Below, one piece after another: positions 52,700-64,000 of a DNA stretch of 64,000 bases (position 1 is its first letter; every line of letters starts with the position of its first letter). The DNA lies in assembly GCA_964020155.1 (NCBI GenBank), contig OZ026555.1, positions 2,847,782 through 2,911,781 of the forward strand, read 5' to 3'. This DNA comes from Chondrilla cf. caribensis (lineage: Eukaryota; Porifera; Demospongiae; Chondrillida; Chondrillidae). Made by a program: the position numbers and the translations under genes. The notes below the pieces were generated by a model, which saw only the letters and a list, made by a program, of their open reading frames with translations, was not told the DNA's origin and made no database searches.

Positions 52700-55600
52700 A
52701 TGTGCACGCAGGAAATGTTACGCAATCAAGCTCCTACGAGTCCCTCTGTCTATGCTCTGTCCACGTACAGCTTACGAACAATTATGTTCAGAGATCTCCT
52801 CGGTGTCGGAAAGAGAGTTCTGGTGGCTATGTCTGGAGGTGTAGATTCATCAGTGGCCGCATTACTGCTACAGAAACAAGGTAGGCTAGCTTAAGCATCA
52901 CATATCATAGATTCTAGTATCTTTACACAGATACGCCATCCTACGCATTGTAGAGTGCCTGCGTGATTATCTATCGGGGATGGGGTGAGGCTATTGGTTG
53001 ATGGGTAGGATAAAAGCGATGCCAGATAATTGTCCCCTGTTTCGAATCTTGCTGTGGCAACAGTTTGTGGGATTCTGCACCCCTAACCCCCACCATACCA
53101 GTGAAATGAATTCCATGTGTTAACTGTTATTAGACATTGTGTGTTGAACTCTGTGTGTTTATTTGTTTAATATTATTGTACTATGCTAATTGATTTTATT
53201 GATGTTAGCCATAAGGGATGACAATAATCACTTGTTGCTAACATCAATTTAATCAATTTAGAAATAATATTATGTATGTACTTCAATATTATGCATTACA
53301 CCATAATATATCAATCAATCAATCAATCAATATTATTAAAGTGCACCACACCATAAGGTGCTAGGACATGGAGGGGTCCAATGTAGCACTCCACAAGATA
53401 CAATGATAACTGGATTGTCATACATAAGAAACAATAAATATATTAATAAGTAATAGGTTATGTACATTACAACTTAAAACGGGCATACCACATAGAGTTA
53501 ATACATCGTCTAATACTATTATTTGAACATGCAATAGATAGAATAACCGCAGTCTGTTGCTCCACAGTTGTCCCTTCGGGTAAGTCTCTCAATGTCTGTG
53601 CTGTAAACAGAGGCTGTCTGATATGGTCCCAGGCGGACATCGCAGCAGCCAGTGGCATACATCTTCAACCTCCCCACTCTGGCACTCTTTGCATATTCTC
53701 TCATCTCTTTTCACCCCTCTCCATCTCCCAACCTCAACCTGGAATGCTGCTGTTCCTCCTCTCAACTTCATCAACAACGACCTCTCTCTTTTCTTTTTCA
53801 CTAATGCACATCTCGATTCCAGCTTCAGGTCAGCAATCTCCTTGAGTATCCTCAGTTTGGATTTCTCCTCCATGTCTTTATTCATCACTGATGTAACATT
53901 CCTCCAATCAGAACTCACCAACATATCCCGAATTTCTGAGTCTGATAGGCTCCTCACAGCATCCACTTCCATACCACTCCACCTGAAGTCATCAGTACAC
54001 CTAGCCATGTTCTTCACCCAACCCCCTTGCCACACTCCACAGCCTGACTAACTATCTTCTTCAATAACCTCTCCTCATACTCCTTAGCACTCAACACCTT
54101 CAGCCAGAACCGAACACACCGCATCTTTGCCTCCCACACCAATGGTAACATCTGCATCTCAAACCATAAGGAAGTCTTGGGGTGAAGTGTGCCAACTCCA
54201 AAAAAACATATGGAGGGCACGTGCTGGACCTTCTCAATAGCTTCCAAGTGTCTGCTGCACCCCCATATTTCCGCTCCATGCATCAAGGTAGACTCCACCA
54301 GCGACCCCATCAACTTCATAGCTATCCCAACTGTCTGTATCTCCTCCCGGCACCTAGAAAAACAAGCTCCCAGTGCTCTTCTCCCCGCCTCTGCCCTGTC
54401 CTCTATCATTTCCTTCAGATCTAGGTGCTCATCAATGACACAGCCCAAGTATTTGTAGGAAGTAACCATAGGGATTGTCTTGCCATCTATGTCATATGTC
54501 ACATCACACCTTTTTACCTTCTTATTTCGGACATGCATAACTCCAGACTTGGCCACATTGATTTGTACTCCCCACTCCTTACACCACTCTATCAACACAT
54601 CCAAACTCTTTCTCAACCCTGATTCATCTGAGGCTAGTAAGCATGTGTCATCAGCAAACAACAGACCAGGAACAACTTCATCACTAGTACTGCACACTAC
54701 CCCACACTTCTCCTCCTTCAGCTTCTTCACCACTCCGTTGATATATAACAAAAACAGTAAAGGTGACAGCACACATCCTTGCCGCAACCCAGCATTGACC
54801 TTAATATCATCACTAATCTGCCCATCTACCGTCACCTTACACACACTCCCTTCATACAAAGCCTGTAGAAACCTTAAAAACCTTCCCTCCACCCCCGCAC
54901 TCTGGAGACAAGACCACAACTTCTCCCGATCCACTTTGTCGTACGCTTTTGAAAAATCAATAAATGCCACCAACATACCATCCCTCCGTTTGATCATTTT
55001 TGTTTGGCCTAGTAACACCAACGACAACACTTGGTCCCTACACCCCTGCTCTTCCAAAAGCCACCCTGTTCTTCAGCTATGAGTCCTTTGTCTTCCGCCA
55101 TGTCAGACAATCTGCTCTCCAGAATCTTGCATAATACCTTGCAGACCAAAGACGTCAATGAAATACCTTGAAAGGTGTTAACATCACATACTCCCCTCCC
55201 TTGCTTCTTTGGTACTGGGACAATTACACTCTCTCTCCACAATGACAGTACTCTCCCATACTCTCAACAAAACTCAAATTGTACATCACTGATTGAAGCC
55301 AAAACGGCCCTTGACCTCAGCATGAAATGACAAAATCAATCATGGCAGACAATGTGCCGAGCTTGTGTGTACATGGAGTGATAAATGTGATTGTGGGTAT
55401 GTGCATGGAATAATAATAAGATAATAAAAAGTTGTGGCAGGAATGCCATCAGAATAATACAATACATACATACATACATACATACGTACATACCACATAC
55501 ATGCAGCTAAGCACCACTGACAACACATAGCACTGAACACCACTAAACACCACTGACAGCACACAGCATACACTAAATTGGGGTGGGGACAGGTGGGCAA

Positions 55601-58149
55601 GTCTTAATTGCATGGCTTTATAAATGAAATAGGCAGTTTGATAGATAATTGTGTGATTATGACTAGTATGACTGAGAAATATAAATGAACACATGGAATT
55701 GAAATGGTAACAATGTCTAGAGGCAAATGTAAAATACGTGGATCACAAGTGGGAATAAAAAGGACAATCAACCAGAAAGTGAATCTCATCCTCAATAGAA
55801 TCAGTTGTAAAAATCGGGCAAGTGCGTTCGTGTACAGATTTTGGAGGCTTGCAGTGTTGCCCTATTTCAATCATAAGCTTGTGATCAGATATGCAAAATT
55901 TGGTGTATGCCCGTCTGATTTTAGGATTGGTGATAGTTGTAAGATATTGTTCTGTGCCCCGAGCATCAATCTTGAACAGTCTATAAGCTCTCAACCTGTT
56001 CCCCCCGGACTGAGTAAGACCCCGGTCATTGTTGATAACAGATGATGTTCTCTTTAAGGATTGATCCCTAAGTTGCTGGAGGGCTGCTTCCAAACAAGGA
56101 AATGTCAGATCTAAATGGAAACCAAGATCAGCAAACTTTTTCTTAACTCTGTGAAACCAAGAATTGTGGCCCAAAAAACTCATTTGCTGAGATAATTCCA
56201 GTGCTTTCTGGATCAAAATTGGAGTGTCAGATGACATTATACAATATAAATAATTCAATACAAGTGATGAACAGTGATATGATATATTATGTATGCCACA
56301 TTCAGCTAGAATAGCAACATTGGGGCTGGTGTGGGAGACTCGTAAGATAACTTTATAATATTTCATCAGAACAATCTCTAGTGGAGCCAGATCATAAAGG
56401 CCCCAGATATCAGTGCCATACAAAAGTATGGGCTTAATCAACGTAGTAAATAGATGGTGAAGAACATTTAACGTCAGTGATATTAAGTGAGATAATTTTA
56501 ATTTGCAAATGGCTCAAAGATTTGATAAATTTGGATAGAATTTTAGAAATTCATTAAATTTACCATTCCAACTCAGCTAGATGCCTAGATATTTGAATTT
56601 ACCGACAATTTCTAATTTTTGATTACCAATTGACCATTGACATATAACATATGCATACATATTTACATACGTAAGATACATAGGGTATATATATATATAT
56701 AAGGTTCTTGGTGGTGATAAAGAAAGAGGTCAGAAGTCAAGGTGTGACACAGAGTACAAGGTTGACAGTCTGTCTGAATCTAGTCTGTATCTTTGTGAAC
56801 CAATTTCAAGAGAGGTATTTCATTGACATCTTTGGTCAGCAAGGTATTATGCAAGATTCTGGAGAGCAGATTGTCTGACATGGCGGAAGACAAAGGACTC
56901 ATAGCTGAAGAACAGGGTGGCTTTTGGAAGAGCAGGGGTGTAGGGACCAAGTGTTGTCGTTGGTGTTACTAGGCCAAACAAAAATGATCAAACGGAAGGA
57001 TGGTATGTTGGTGGCATTTATTGATTTTTCAAAAGCGTACGACAAAGTGGATCGGGAGAAGTTGTGGTCTTGCCTCCAGAGTGTGGGGGTGGAGGGAAGG
57101 CTTTTAAGGTTCTACAGGCTTTGTATGTTTTTTGGAGTTGGCACACTTCACCCCAAGACTTCCTTATGGTTTGAGATGCAGATGTGTCCGGTTCTGGCTG
57201 AAGGTGTTGAGCGCTAAGGAGTATGAGGGGAGGTTATTGAAGAAGATAGTTAGTCAGGCTGTGGAGTGTGGCAAGGGGGTTGGGTGAAGAACATGGCTAG
57301 GTGTACTGATGACTTCAGGTGGAGTGGTATGGAAGTGGATGATGTGAGGAGCCTATCAGACTCAGAAATTCGGGATATGTTGGTGAGTTCTGATTGGAGG
57401 AATGTTACATCAGTGATGAATAAAGACATGGAGGAGAAACCCAAACTGAGGATACTCAAGGAGATTGCTGACCTGAAGCTGGAATCGAGATGTGCATTGG
57501 TGAAAAAGAAAAGAGAGAGGTCGATGTTGATGACGTTGAGAGAAGGAACAGCAGCATTTCAGGTTGAGGTTGGGAGATGGTGTAGAAATTGTTTATTGAT
57601 GATTGTTATCTGTTAGTGTTATCTATTGATTATTTTATGTGGAGCATGCGCAGTAGAGAGTTTTGTACCACGTGTAGTTGATTGAAGTTATTGTCAATGA
57701 TTGAATCGTTACATTGTTCGCGGATCCTCTAAGATATTACAGATGGAGAGGGGTGAAAAGGGATGAGAGAGTATGCAAAGAGTGCCAGAGTGGGGAGGTT
57801 GAAGATGTATGCCACTGGCTGCTTCAATGTCCTGTCTGGGACCATATCAGACAGCCTCTGTTTACAGCACAAGCATTGAGAGACTTACCCGAAGGGACAA
57901 CTGTGGAGCAACAGACTGCGATTATTCTATCTATTGCATGTTCAAATAACAGTATTAGACGATGTATTAGCTCTATGTGGTATGCCCGTTTTAAGTTGTA
58001 ATGTTCATAACCTATTGCCTATTAATATATGTATTGTTTCTTATGTATGATATTCCAGTTATCATTGTATCTTGTGGAGTGCTACATTGGACCCCTCCAT
58101 GTCCTAGCACCTTATGGTGTGGTGCATTTTATTAATATTGATTGATTGA

Positions 58150-58196
<47 letters not shown>

Positions 58197-61100
58197 ATGC
58201 AGTGAAACCTCTCTAATCCGACACTCAACGGGGAATGAAAATAACGTCGGATTAAGAGGTTGTCGGATTAGAGAGGTTTCAACGTCAAATAAATGTAATA
58301 CATGTACATTTTTTCATATTTATTATACAGTATTTCATTGACTGTATCTTATGTTGCATGTATAATTATGTACCTAGTCTTATTATTGCATCACTATTAA
58401 CAATATATATATATATAATAAATAAGAAAAAAATGTACATTGATAAACATTACTTGGTGTTATTTTTAAAAAAGGATGTTAAACTGCTTTGCTTTAAATA
58501 TTTTTGTTTGCCAGCAATTGACCTTTTTTCAACAACTTGTGTCATTTTGTCCACAAGTGTGAGGCACTCTTGGTCATTATGCTGGAAATACAATGCCAAT
58601 TGTGATAAATAGGCCAGAGCCTCTATTGTTGTGGGTGGGGATGGATCCACTTGCATCAAAGTGTCATCGTCATTTTATAACCTACATGAGGATAAGTTTC
58701 CGCGCGTGACCCGTTACACCAGGGTCCGATTATTGCGTCATACGTTTGGGGATACCGTTCAGTTGTATTGCGTAATTAAAGAACATGGCGCCCGCAAGCT
58801 CGACGGTGGATGAATGCAGAAAAAATCGAACGAATTTACTCTGTATCTGTAAAATTGTCGGACTGTAGAGGTATTTTTTGTTCTGGGGACTTCAAAATCA
58901 ATGTCGGTTTTCGGATTAGGCATTTGTCGGATTAGGCAGGTCATTTTGTATTGAAAAAGTGTCCGTGCTTGGAATTTGGTGTCGGTTTAAGCATTTGTCG
59001 GTTTAGAGAGGTGTCGGATTGGACAGGTTTCACTGTATATATATATATACGCATGTGGGACATGTCCATTTGGCTCACTAACTGTTAATAGGATTCTATT
59101 AACGCCTTAGTGCAGCCCGAGATCTTTTGTCACATGACGTTCTCGTGATTTGACCGTATGATTACGCAAGAAAATCGATCGCACCCAATCTAAGATCGAA
59201 AGTACGTAACAAAAATAAGATACATTCGGCATTCCTAGCACTTTAATCCTTACCTACTTTGATTCAAATCCGTTTCTAAAGGTTTAAATCAAAGTATTGA
59301 ACTTGTACATGATTGCGTATTTCGATTCGAAAAGTTTTAGGGGATGGAGCGCATCTATCGAAATGAATTTACGATTAGAAACTGAGCATTGTTGGTTACT
59401 ATATTTATCAAAAGTGCGCATTAGTGATAAAATGAAGATATAATACGATAATTCTGACATATATCGGTCCGTACCTCGATTGTCTTCGGTGCTTTGTTTT
59501 GGCTCCCGCTTATGTTCTCAGAACGATCAAAACTTCTTATCAAAGCCATTTTTAGAATAGATATTAGGCGCTCAAAAGAAACATCCGATTGGGCTGAAGA
59601 AGTATCAAAAACGATCGAAGATAATCTTACACAATAACACTTGATATCGGCGAGATAATGACGTAACCAAATTGTCACATGACATTCATGTGACTTACAG
59701 CTCTCGCTCTAGATCTTCTGTATGATGTTTGCCATGTTCGCCCGCCATTTCAGGAAAGCCTCCAGAAGGATCATCTATCGTTTAAAAGTAAGTTTAAATG
59801 ATTCTCCAACTTTTCCATGTGGGGGAAATTGATCCAATGATCTGAAATGAAGTTATGTCAATAAATAGTCGACATTTTCTATTCTAAATTAGTTTTTTGA
59901 GTGATTCTCCAAAACGGTTTGAGATATCAAATTCCCCCACATGCAATCGTTGACAAATCTTACTAGCTACTAGAAAATGCTCTTAGATGGTCTCGGAGGC
60001 TTTTTTAAAAATGGCGGGCGACGTTTTTCCGCATTTTGGTGCGTCTTCTAAACGTTTCAATATATCGAAAAGTACATCACCAAATCTTTCGAAATAAACG
60101 TCATCTTACTAAAGACATATCTAAAAATGCTTCAAGAACTTTAGATTTCCTCTCGAACGTTAATGAGATGAAATATAAGTCAAAGAAATTACCCAAAAAT
60201 CGGCGATCACCGGAAGCCATACAAGTGCAATTGGACATGTCCCACATGCGTATATATATATATATTATATATGTATGTATATCTCAATATTTTGGACCAA
60301 ATTATGATAGCAATACTTGCTATAAATGGCTAAAATGTAATCTCATTCTATCATCATCTTAGGATACATTGTTGAAGGTGTGTATATGCACAACTGGGAT
60401 GAGGTAGAGGAATCTGGTCATTGTAGGTCTGATTCAGAATATGAAGCCATGAAAAGAGTGTGTGAACGCCTTGGGATACATTCACATCGCATCAACTTTG
60501 TTAAGGAATATTGGAATGATGTGTTCAGGTATGGTGTGGAATAGTTGATGCTAGATATTGAATGTGTGAGTTTGAAATCATCAATGTTGCTATCAGCTAT
60601 TGATGAATCATCATAAGTAATAAGTGGGCCTAACCAGAAACCACTCCCACTTCATTAGGCTGAGTATCAACCCGATAGACTTGATGCGGAGACTTGAGTT
60701 CTTTTTACATTTCATGAAATACAAAATCAAACCCACAGAGTGGAAGATGGGGGTAATAAGTTTGAGGTGGCTTCTTGTTTTACTCCTGTAATCACATCCT
60801 GTGGATAGTCTACTTGTACCAATAACAATATGCGCATATTTAAAGTGAAAATCAATTAATCCTCCCAGCACTAGTAATAATGTTGAAATATTTCTTCTCG
60901 TACTGTAACCCCAGAAATATGGGAAGTGATCACATGTGCTGGCCTAATTGAAGCATAATGGAAACAAAAGATTTTTCTTTTGGCATTTAAACAGTACTAG
61001 CTTGAGGAAGGGACTACAGAATTTAGTACTGAACAATTGTCTTCTGGATATTCTATATCTTGAAATAGCTATTGCGCCTGTACCAATTGAAACTTTATTA

Positions 61101-62067
61101 TATTTTTATACAATGCTCATATTATATTATTAATGCAGTTGCAGCCTGTATGACAAAAGTACAATATCAGTTTATTGTATTACAATGGAGTTGAGAATAA
61201 ACCTGAATCTTGAAGGGCTGCACACTTAGAATAACAATAATGGTCATTATGTAATATATATAGTATTATATATTATTTAAAATAATTTGTCATAATAAAA
61301 AAAAATAATAATGAATTAAGTAAAGAAATCAAAAGGGGAGGTGGTGCCGCCCATTGTTCCCATCACTGCCGCTGCATTTCCACGCTGCATTGCTACAGAC
61401 AGGCGTTGCTGCAAGTAAAAGAACGAATATTTAAATACAGTATTTATTATATTACATGCTTAGTAAGTACCTTATAAAGTACACCAAATCTACTTCTTAT
61501 CAGACTTTAGAGGTACTTATTATCAGTACTAATTGACTTGGTGCATAAACATGAGCTAGGGGCTGAGTGATCACCCACTAACCAGGAGTATGTACTAACC
61601 CAGGTACTTACCAAGCAAGTTGCACTGTATTTAAATTCTCCACCAAGGTACGTATTTCCCTACAATTCAGTTTGTACATAGCTCTGTATAATGAGATCAA
61701 ATGGTATAACTTCATTCAAAATTTGATTCTTTATTTCTGTATACAGCAAGACATTAATGTTATATCAGAATGGATGGACTCCAAATCCCGATGTAATGTG
61801 TAATGAGCATATAAAGTTTAGGGCCTTGATACAGGCATCATCACAGTACAATGTAGACTTGGTTGCAACTGGACACTATGCTAGACTATGTCAAGATGTG
61901 AACGGTGTGTTAACCATGACTTTTTGTTACTATATACGTATATATGTACTGTCAATACTTTTAAAACATTCTCTATGGTCCAATGTGTACTGTATGCAAC
62001 TGGATGACGTCTGTTCAAAATGGAGTTTAGTAATAGGGTACACACACACACACACACACGCACACGC

Positions 62068-62108
<41 letters not shown>

Positions 62109-63920
62109 TTTTAGGTCCATGCTCTGCATGTTTTCTTGCAATGACTATTCCTGAGTATGCACACTTTTCGCATTAATTTTCTAAATGGAGTTTACTAACA
62201 CTCTGACATACAGTGCTGTTTCGTTGGCAATAAACCCTCAGTGATACTTTTATTATACTCTGGTGGTCGGAATATTTTGAGGTAATGGTCAAGATGACCT
62301 TTCCCTCCATTCCTCCAACTGTGGTACATCCATCTTACCTACAATTTATCTAATTAACAGATAGTTACTTTGATGAATCATTCTTAGATACTATATATGT
62401 TTTAATTTTTCATCACTCCTGTTATTCCTCTAGATATTCATCACTGCTTGTAAAGGTTCCCACCCCTAATGTCTCTTCAAAGTAACCATATCTGTGTATT
62501 TGATACACTTGATGCATTTCTTTAATACAATATGGTACCTATTACTCAGTTGTAGTAAGTACCAATAACATGGTTGCTGAACAACACGAACACATTTTAT
62601 CTGGCTTACAAACATACACATATTTACAACTACAGTAATACAGTATAGAGTATATATTTGTAGCTTAGCTGACTACAGTTGCCTGTCTGTATATTCGAGC
62701 TGGAAGAGGATTTCAATTTTCATGACTAAGTATGCATCCATGAAAATAAACTAATGTGAAATCTCTATTTACATTATCCACACACGGGAAGACATGATAA
62801 TCATCTTGTGTAACCATTTTCAAAATGCAAACAAATTTGTATATATACATATATATATATGTGGGTTTACTGTAAATACACAGTAATTATACATAATACA
62901 TACAGTACATATGTGTGCTCATTCAAAATTACAAAAATTAACAAAATGAGTTGTGATAGACATGACATGTATTCATTATAACTTGATTTTGGATTATAGG
63001 AGGGTTTTGTCTACATCAAGCCATTGATAAGAATAAAGATCAGACTTACTTTTTAGCTCATGTGAGCCAGGAACAATTTAGAAATGTTATTTTCCCCATT
63101 GGAGACTTAACAAAGAAAGAAGTAAAGAGAATAGCTACAGAATATGGCCTTGGCGACATTGCTAAGAAGAAAGAGGTTAAAAAAGTGCTTTCGTTTTCGT
63201 GTTTATTGACATTCATTGTTCTGTATTGTATGCTATAAACAGAGTACTGGGTTATGTTTTGTTGGAAAACGAAAATTCTCAAGTTTTATTGTTGAATACA
63301 TTCCAGATTCTCCTGGAGACATTGTCGATGTTGACAGTGGTAGTGTTCTGGGACGACATAAGGGTTAGTCACCTCACATTATTTTCCCCTACATATTCAT
63401 TGTAATATACTTGACTTTGACAAAACATAGGTTTACATCTCTATACCTTGGGGCAAAGAGCTCGGATTGGTGGGTGTCGCAATGCCTATTATGTTGTTCA
63501 GAAAAACATCAACACACAACAGCTGATTGTTGTGAGTCCTGCATTTGAGTCAACAGAAGGTTATCTTGTTCAGTTATGCTAATGTATTCAATAGGGAGAA
63601 GGCGAGAATCACCCTGCTATGTTCTGTTCGGAGTTCGGAATACAGGACATGAAATGGATTTCTTTGAAATTTGAAACCTATTTTAGGAATCATGGTGTCC
63701 TTGACTGCATGATGAGATATCGACACAGACAACCACTATGTGCGTTTGTATGCTATTACAATACAAGGAGGTGTATGTATTTAAGTGCTACCATTTGTGA
63801 TCTCACCCTCCATGTACTTCAGTTTCTTGTAAGGTTTGTACAGACCATTCACACTCGAGAGGTTCAAAGAAGCTTTCTGTTGAAAGTGAAAAGCCGTTAA
63901 GAGCTGTAGCTCCTGGACAG
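52700..63920 (+). CDS. TRMU: TRMU/MnmA tRNA-specific 2-thiouridylase (3' end outside window)
   Basis: Eight exons join in frame: 52700-52880, 60363-60528, 61747-61904, 63000-63175, 63243-63363, 63431-63531, 63595-63747, 63834-63920. The reading frame leaves the window after VAPGQ. Exon 1 holds the PP-loop (VLVAMSGGVDSSVAALLL); exon 2 has KEYWNDVF; exon 3 has TPNPDVMCNEHIKF with a catalytic Cys and ATGHYARL; exon 5 has STGLCFVGKRKF with the second catalytic Cys; exon 6 has LYTLGQRARIGG. The enzyme thiolates U34 of mitochondrial tRNAs in animals. Starts at 52700, 52715 or 52784 are possible; the upstream ones add an Arg/Ser-rich leader that could be a mitochondrial presequence. Intron 1 (about 7.5 kb) is filled with mobile elements. 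Confidence 0.9.
53310..55260 (-). mobile_element. Non-LTR retrotransposon copy A (5' truncated, frameshifted)
   Basis: Minus-strand frames give the reverse transcriptase core: VAFIDFSKAYDKVDREKLW, GLRQGCVLSPLLFLLYING, LLFADDTCLLASDESG (catalytic FADD) and SYKYLGCVID. After a frame break comes a C-terminal Cys/His motif CKECQSGEVEDVCHWLLRC. The 3' end carries CACCTTATGGTGTGGTGCAC and a (TTGA)n tail at 53309-53330. Two frame breaks (near 55040 and 54020) also occur in copy B. Confidence 0.85.
55440..55500. repeat. (CATA)n microsatellite
   Basis: Short tetranucleotide run ACATACATACATACATACGT between two retroelement fragments. Confidence 0.7.
55600..56680 (-). mobile_element. Fragment of a second non-LTR retrotransposon family
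   Basis: A 232-residue minus-strand frame (55743-56441) contains KPILLYGTDIWGLYDLAPLE and a C-terminal HERTCPIFTTDSIEDEIHFL-VDCPFY Cys/His motif, typical of the region after the RT domain in many LINE-like elements. It differs from copies A and B. Confidence 0.65.
56812..58145 (+). mobile_element. Non-LTR retrotransposon copy B (internally deleted)
   Basis: Plus-strand copy of the family in copy A. The RT block from after LQSVGVEGRLLRF to FFGVGTLHPKTSLW is missing, so the catalytic FADD is lost. The C-terminal CKECQSGEVEDVCHWLLQC and the 3' end GGTGTGGTGCATTTTATTAA with ATTGATTGAT tail are kept. It carries the solo LTR at 57581-57741. Confidence 0.85.
57581..57741. mobile_element. Solo LTR, 161 bp
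   Basis: Begins TGTAGAAATTG and ends GATATTACA (TG...CA), flanked by perfect 5-bp repeats GATGG (57576-57580, 57742-57746). Copy A has the empty site GGGAGATGGAGAGG at the same place, with a single GATGG. Confidence 0.85.
58151..58195. repeat. (ATCT)n microsatellite
   Basis: Eleven or so ATCT units, grown from or next to the tail of retrotransposon copy B. Confidence 0.9.
58200..59035. mobile_element. pogo/Tigger-like DNA transposon, internally deleted, 836 bp
   Basis: The left end CAGTGAAACCTCTCTAATCC is inverted at the right end as GGATTGGACAGGTTTCACTG, followed by TA. Minus-strand text at 58450-58659 reads ALYFQHNDQECLTLVDKMTQ and ends SLTSFFKNNTK, resembling the C-terminal tail of Tigger-type transposases (from memory). 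The left flank is TG rather than TA, so one target base may have mutated. Confidence 0.7.
59047..60254. mobile_element. DNA element with about 26-bp terminal inverted repeats
   Basis: ATACGCATGTGGGACATGTC at the left is inverted as GACATGTCCCACATGCGTAT at the right. Both ends abut (TA)n, so the target is probably TA or TATA. Interior open frames are short and unrecognised. About 1.2 kb, in TRMU intron 1. Confidence 0.7.
60615..60880. repeat. Dispersed repeat, copy 2
   Basis: Partner of 25630-25895, in TRMU intron 2: AGAAACCACTCCCACTTCAT, AACCCACA, TTGTACCAATAACAATA and GAAAATCAATTAAT are in the same order. Confidence 0.6.
61316..61408 (-). pseudogene. C-terminal exon of the same retroelement-type domain
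   Basis: After an acceptor-like TTTTACTTGCAG, the minus strand reads QRLSVAMQRGNAAAVMGTM-GGTTSPFDFFT then stop. The QRxSVAxQRGNAAxVxGTM ending is the usual C-terminus of the domain seen at 23480, 48691 and 49262. It lies antisense in TRMU intron 2. Confidence 0.5.
62041..62101. repeat. (CA)n microsatellite
   Basis: CA run with CGCACA variants in TRMU intron 3. Confidence 0.9.
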
Positions 63921-64000
63921 GTATGGTGGAAACTCAATAATTGAACTCCCTCATTGGCAAACAATACGTGCATGTCAAATTATAAGTTAAGTTTATTGGA

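Noticed and set aside
54480..55082. 200-residue plus-strand frame
   Set aside because: Antisense shadow of the reverse transcriptase on the minus strand.

Overview
The window reads as eukaryotic, metazoan DNA. It is AT-rich, has many short GT..AG introns, long (GT)n/(CA)n microsatellites and many inverted-repeat (foldback) elements. The gene content (a giant CCP/sushi plus SRCR membrane receptor, nischarin, UTP23, SSUH2, a GST, TRMU) and the compact spacing suggest a sponge or another early-branching animal. That placement is inference; no species-specific marker is visible. Exons were rebuilt by hand from splice signals, reading-frame phase and family resemblance.

Layout. 363-2641 (+): a small transmembrane protein with a Tyr-motif tail, possibly the 3' end of a longer gene. 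3102-22748 (+): a type I receptor with signal peptide, 22 CCP modules, one SRCR module, a TM segment and a Ser/Thr-rich tail. Every module exon is phase 1-1 and the rebuilt CDS is 4992 nt. 24426-28515 (-): SSUH2-like DnaJ-type zinc-finger protein with a His-rich insert. 29421-32187 (-): UTP23, head-to-head with nischarin 32290-42049 (+), start codons about 100 bp apart. 42556-43819 (-): glutathione S-transferase, convergent with nischarin. 44952-48247 (-): a STELLO/DUF288-like Golgi protein whose frame is broken by a hAT-like MITE and a frameshift. 52700-63920 (+): TRMU (tRNA 2-thiouridylase), running off the right edge, with introns full of transposon debris.

The most unusual region is 43.7-53.1 kb. 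A block holding a divergent GST/TRMU pair and the STELLO-like gene exists in two copies that have decayed reciprocally. In the left copy GST is intact and TRMU exon 1 is dead; in the right copy TRMU is intact and GST exon 1 is dead. The second STELLO copy is an internally deleted relic.

Mobile elements include two inverted non-LTR retrotransposon copies sharing the same frame breaks, one carrying a clean solo LTR (5-bp target duplication, empty site in the other copy). There are also a different non-LTR fragment, four fragments of a retroelement-type C-terminal domain, pogo/Tigger-like elements, a hAT-like MITE, a 640-bp inverted repeat and several smaller foldbacks. No CRISPR, operon, rRNA or tRNA was recognised.
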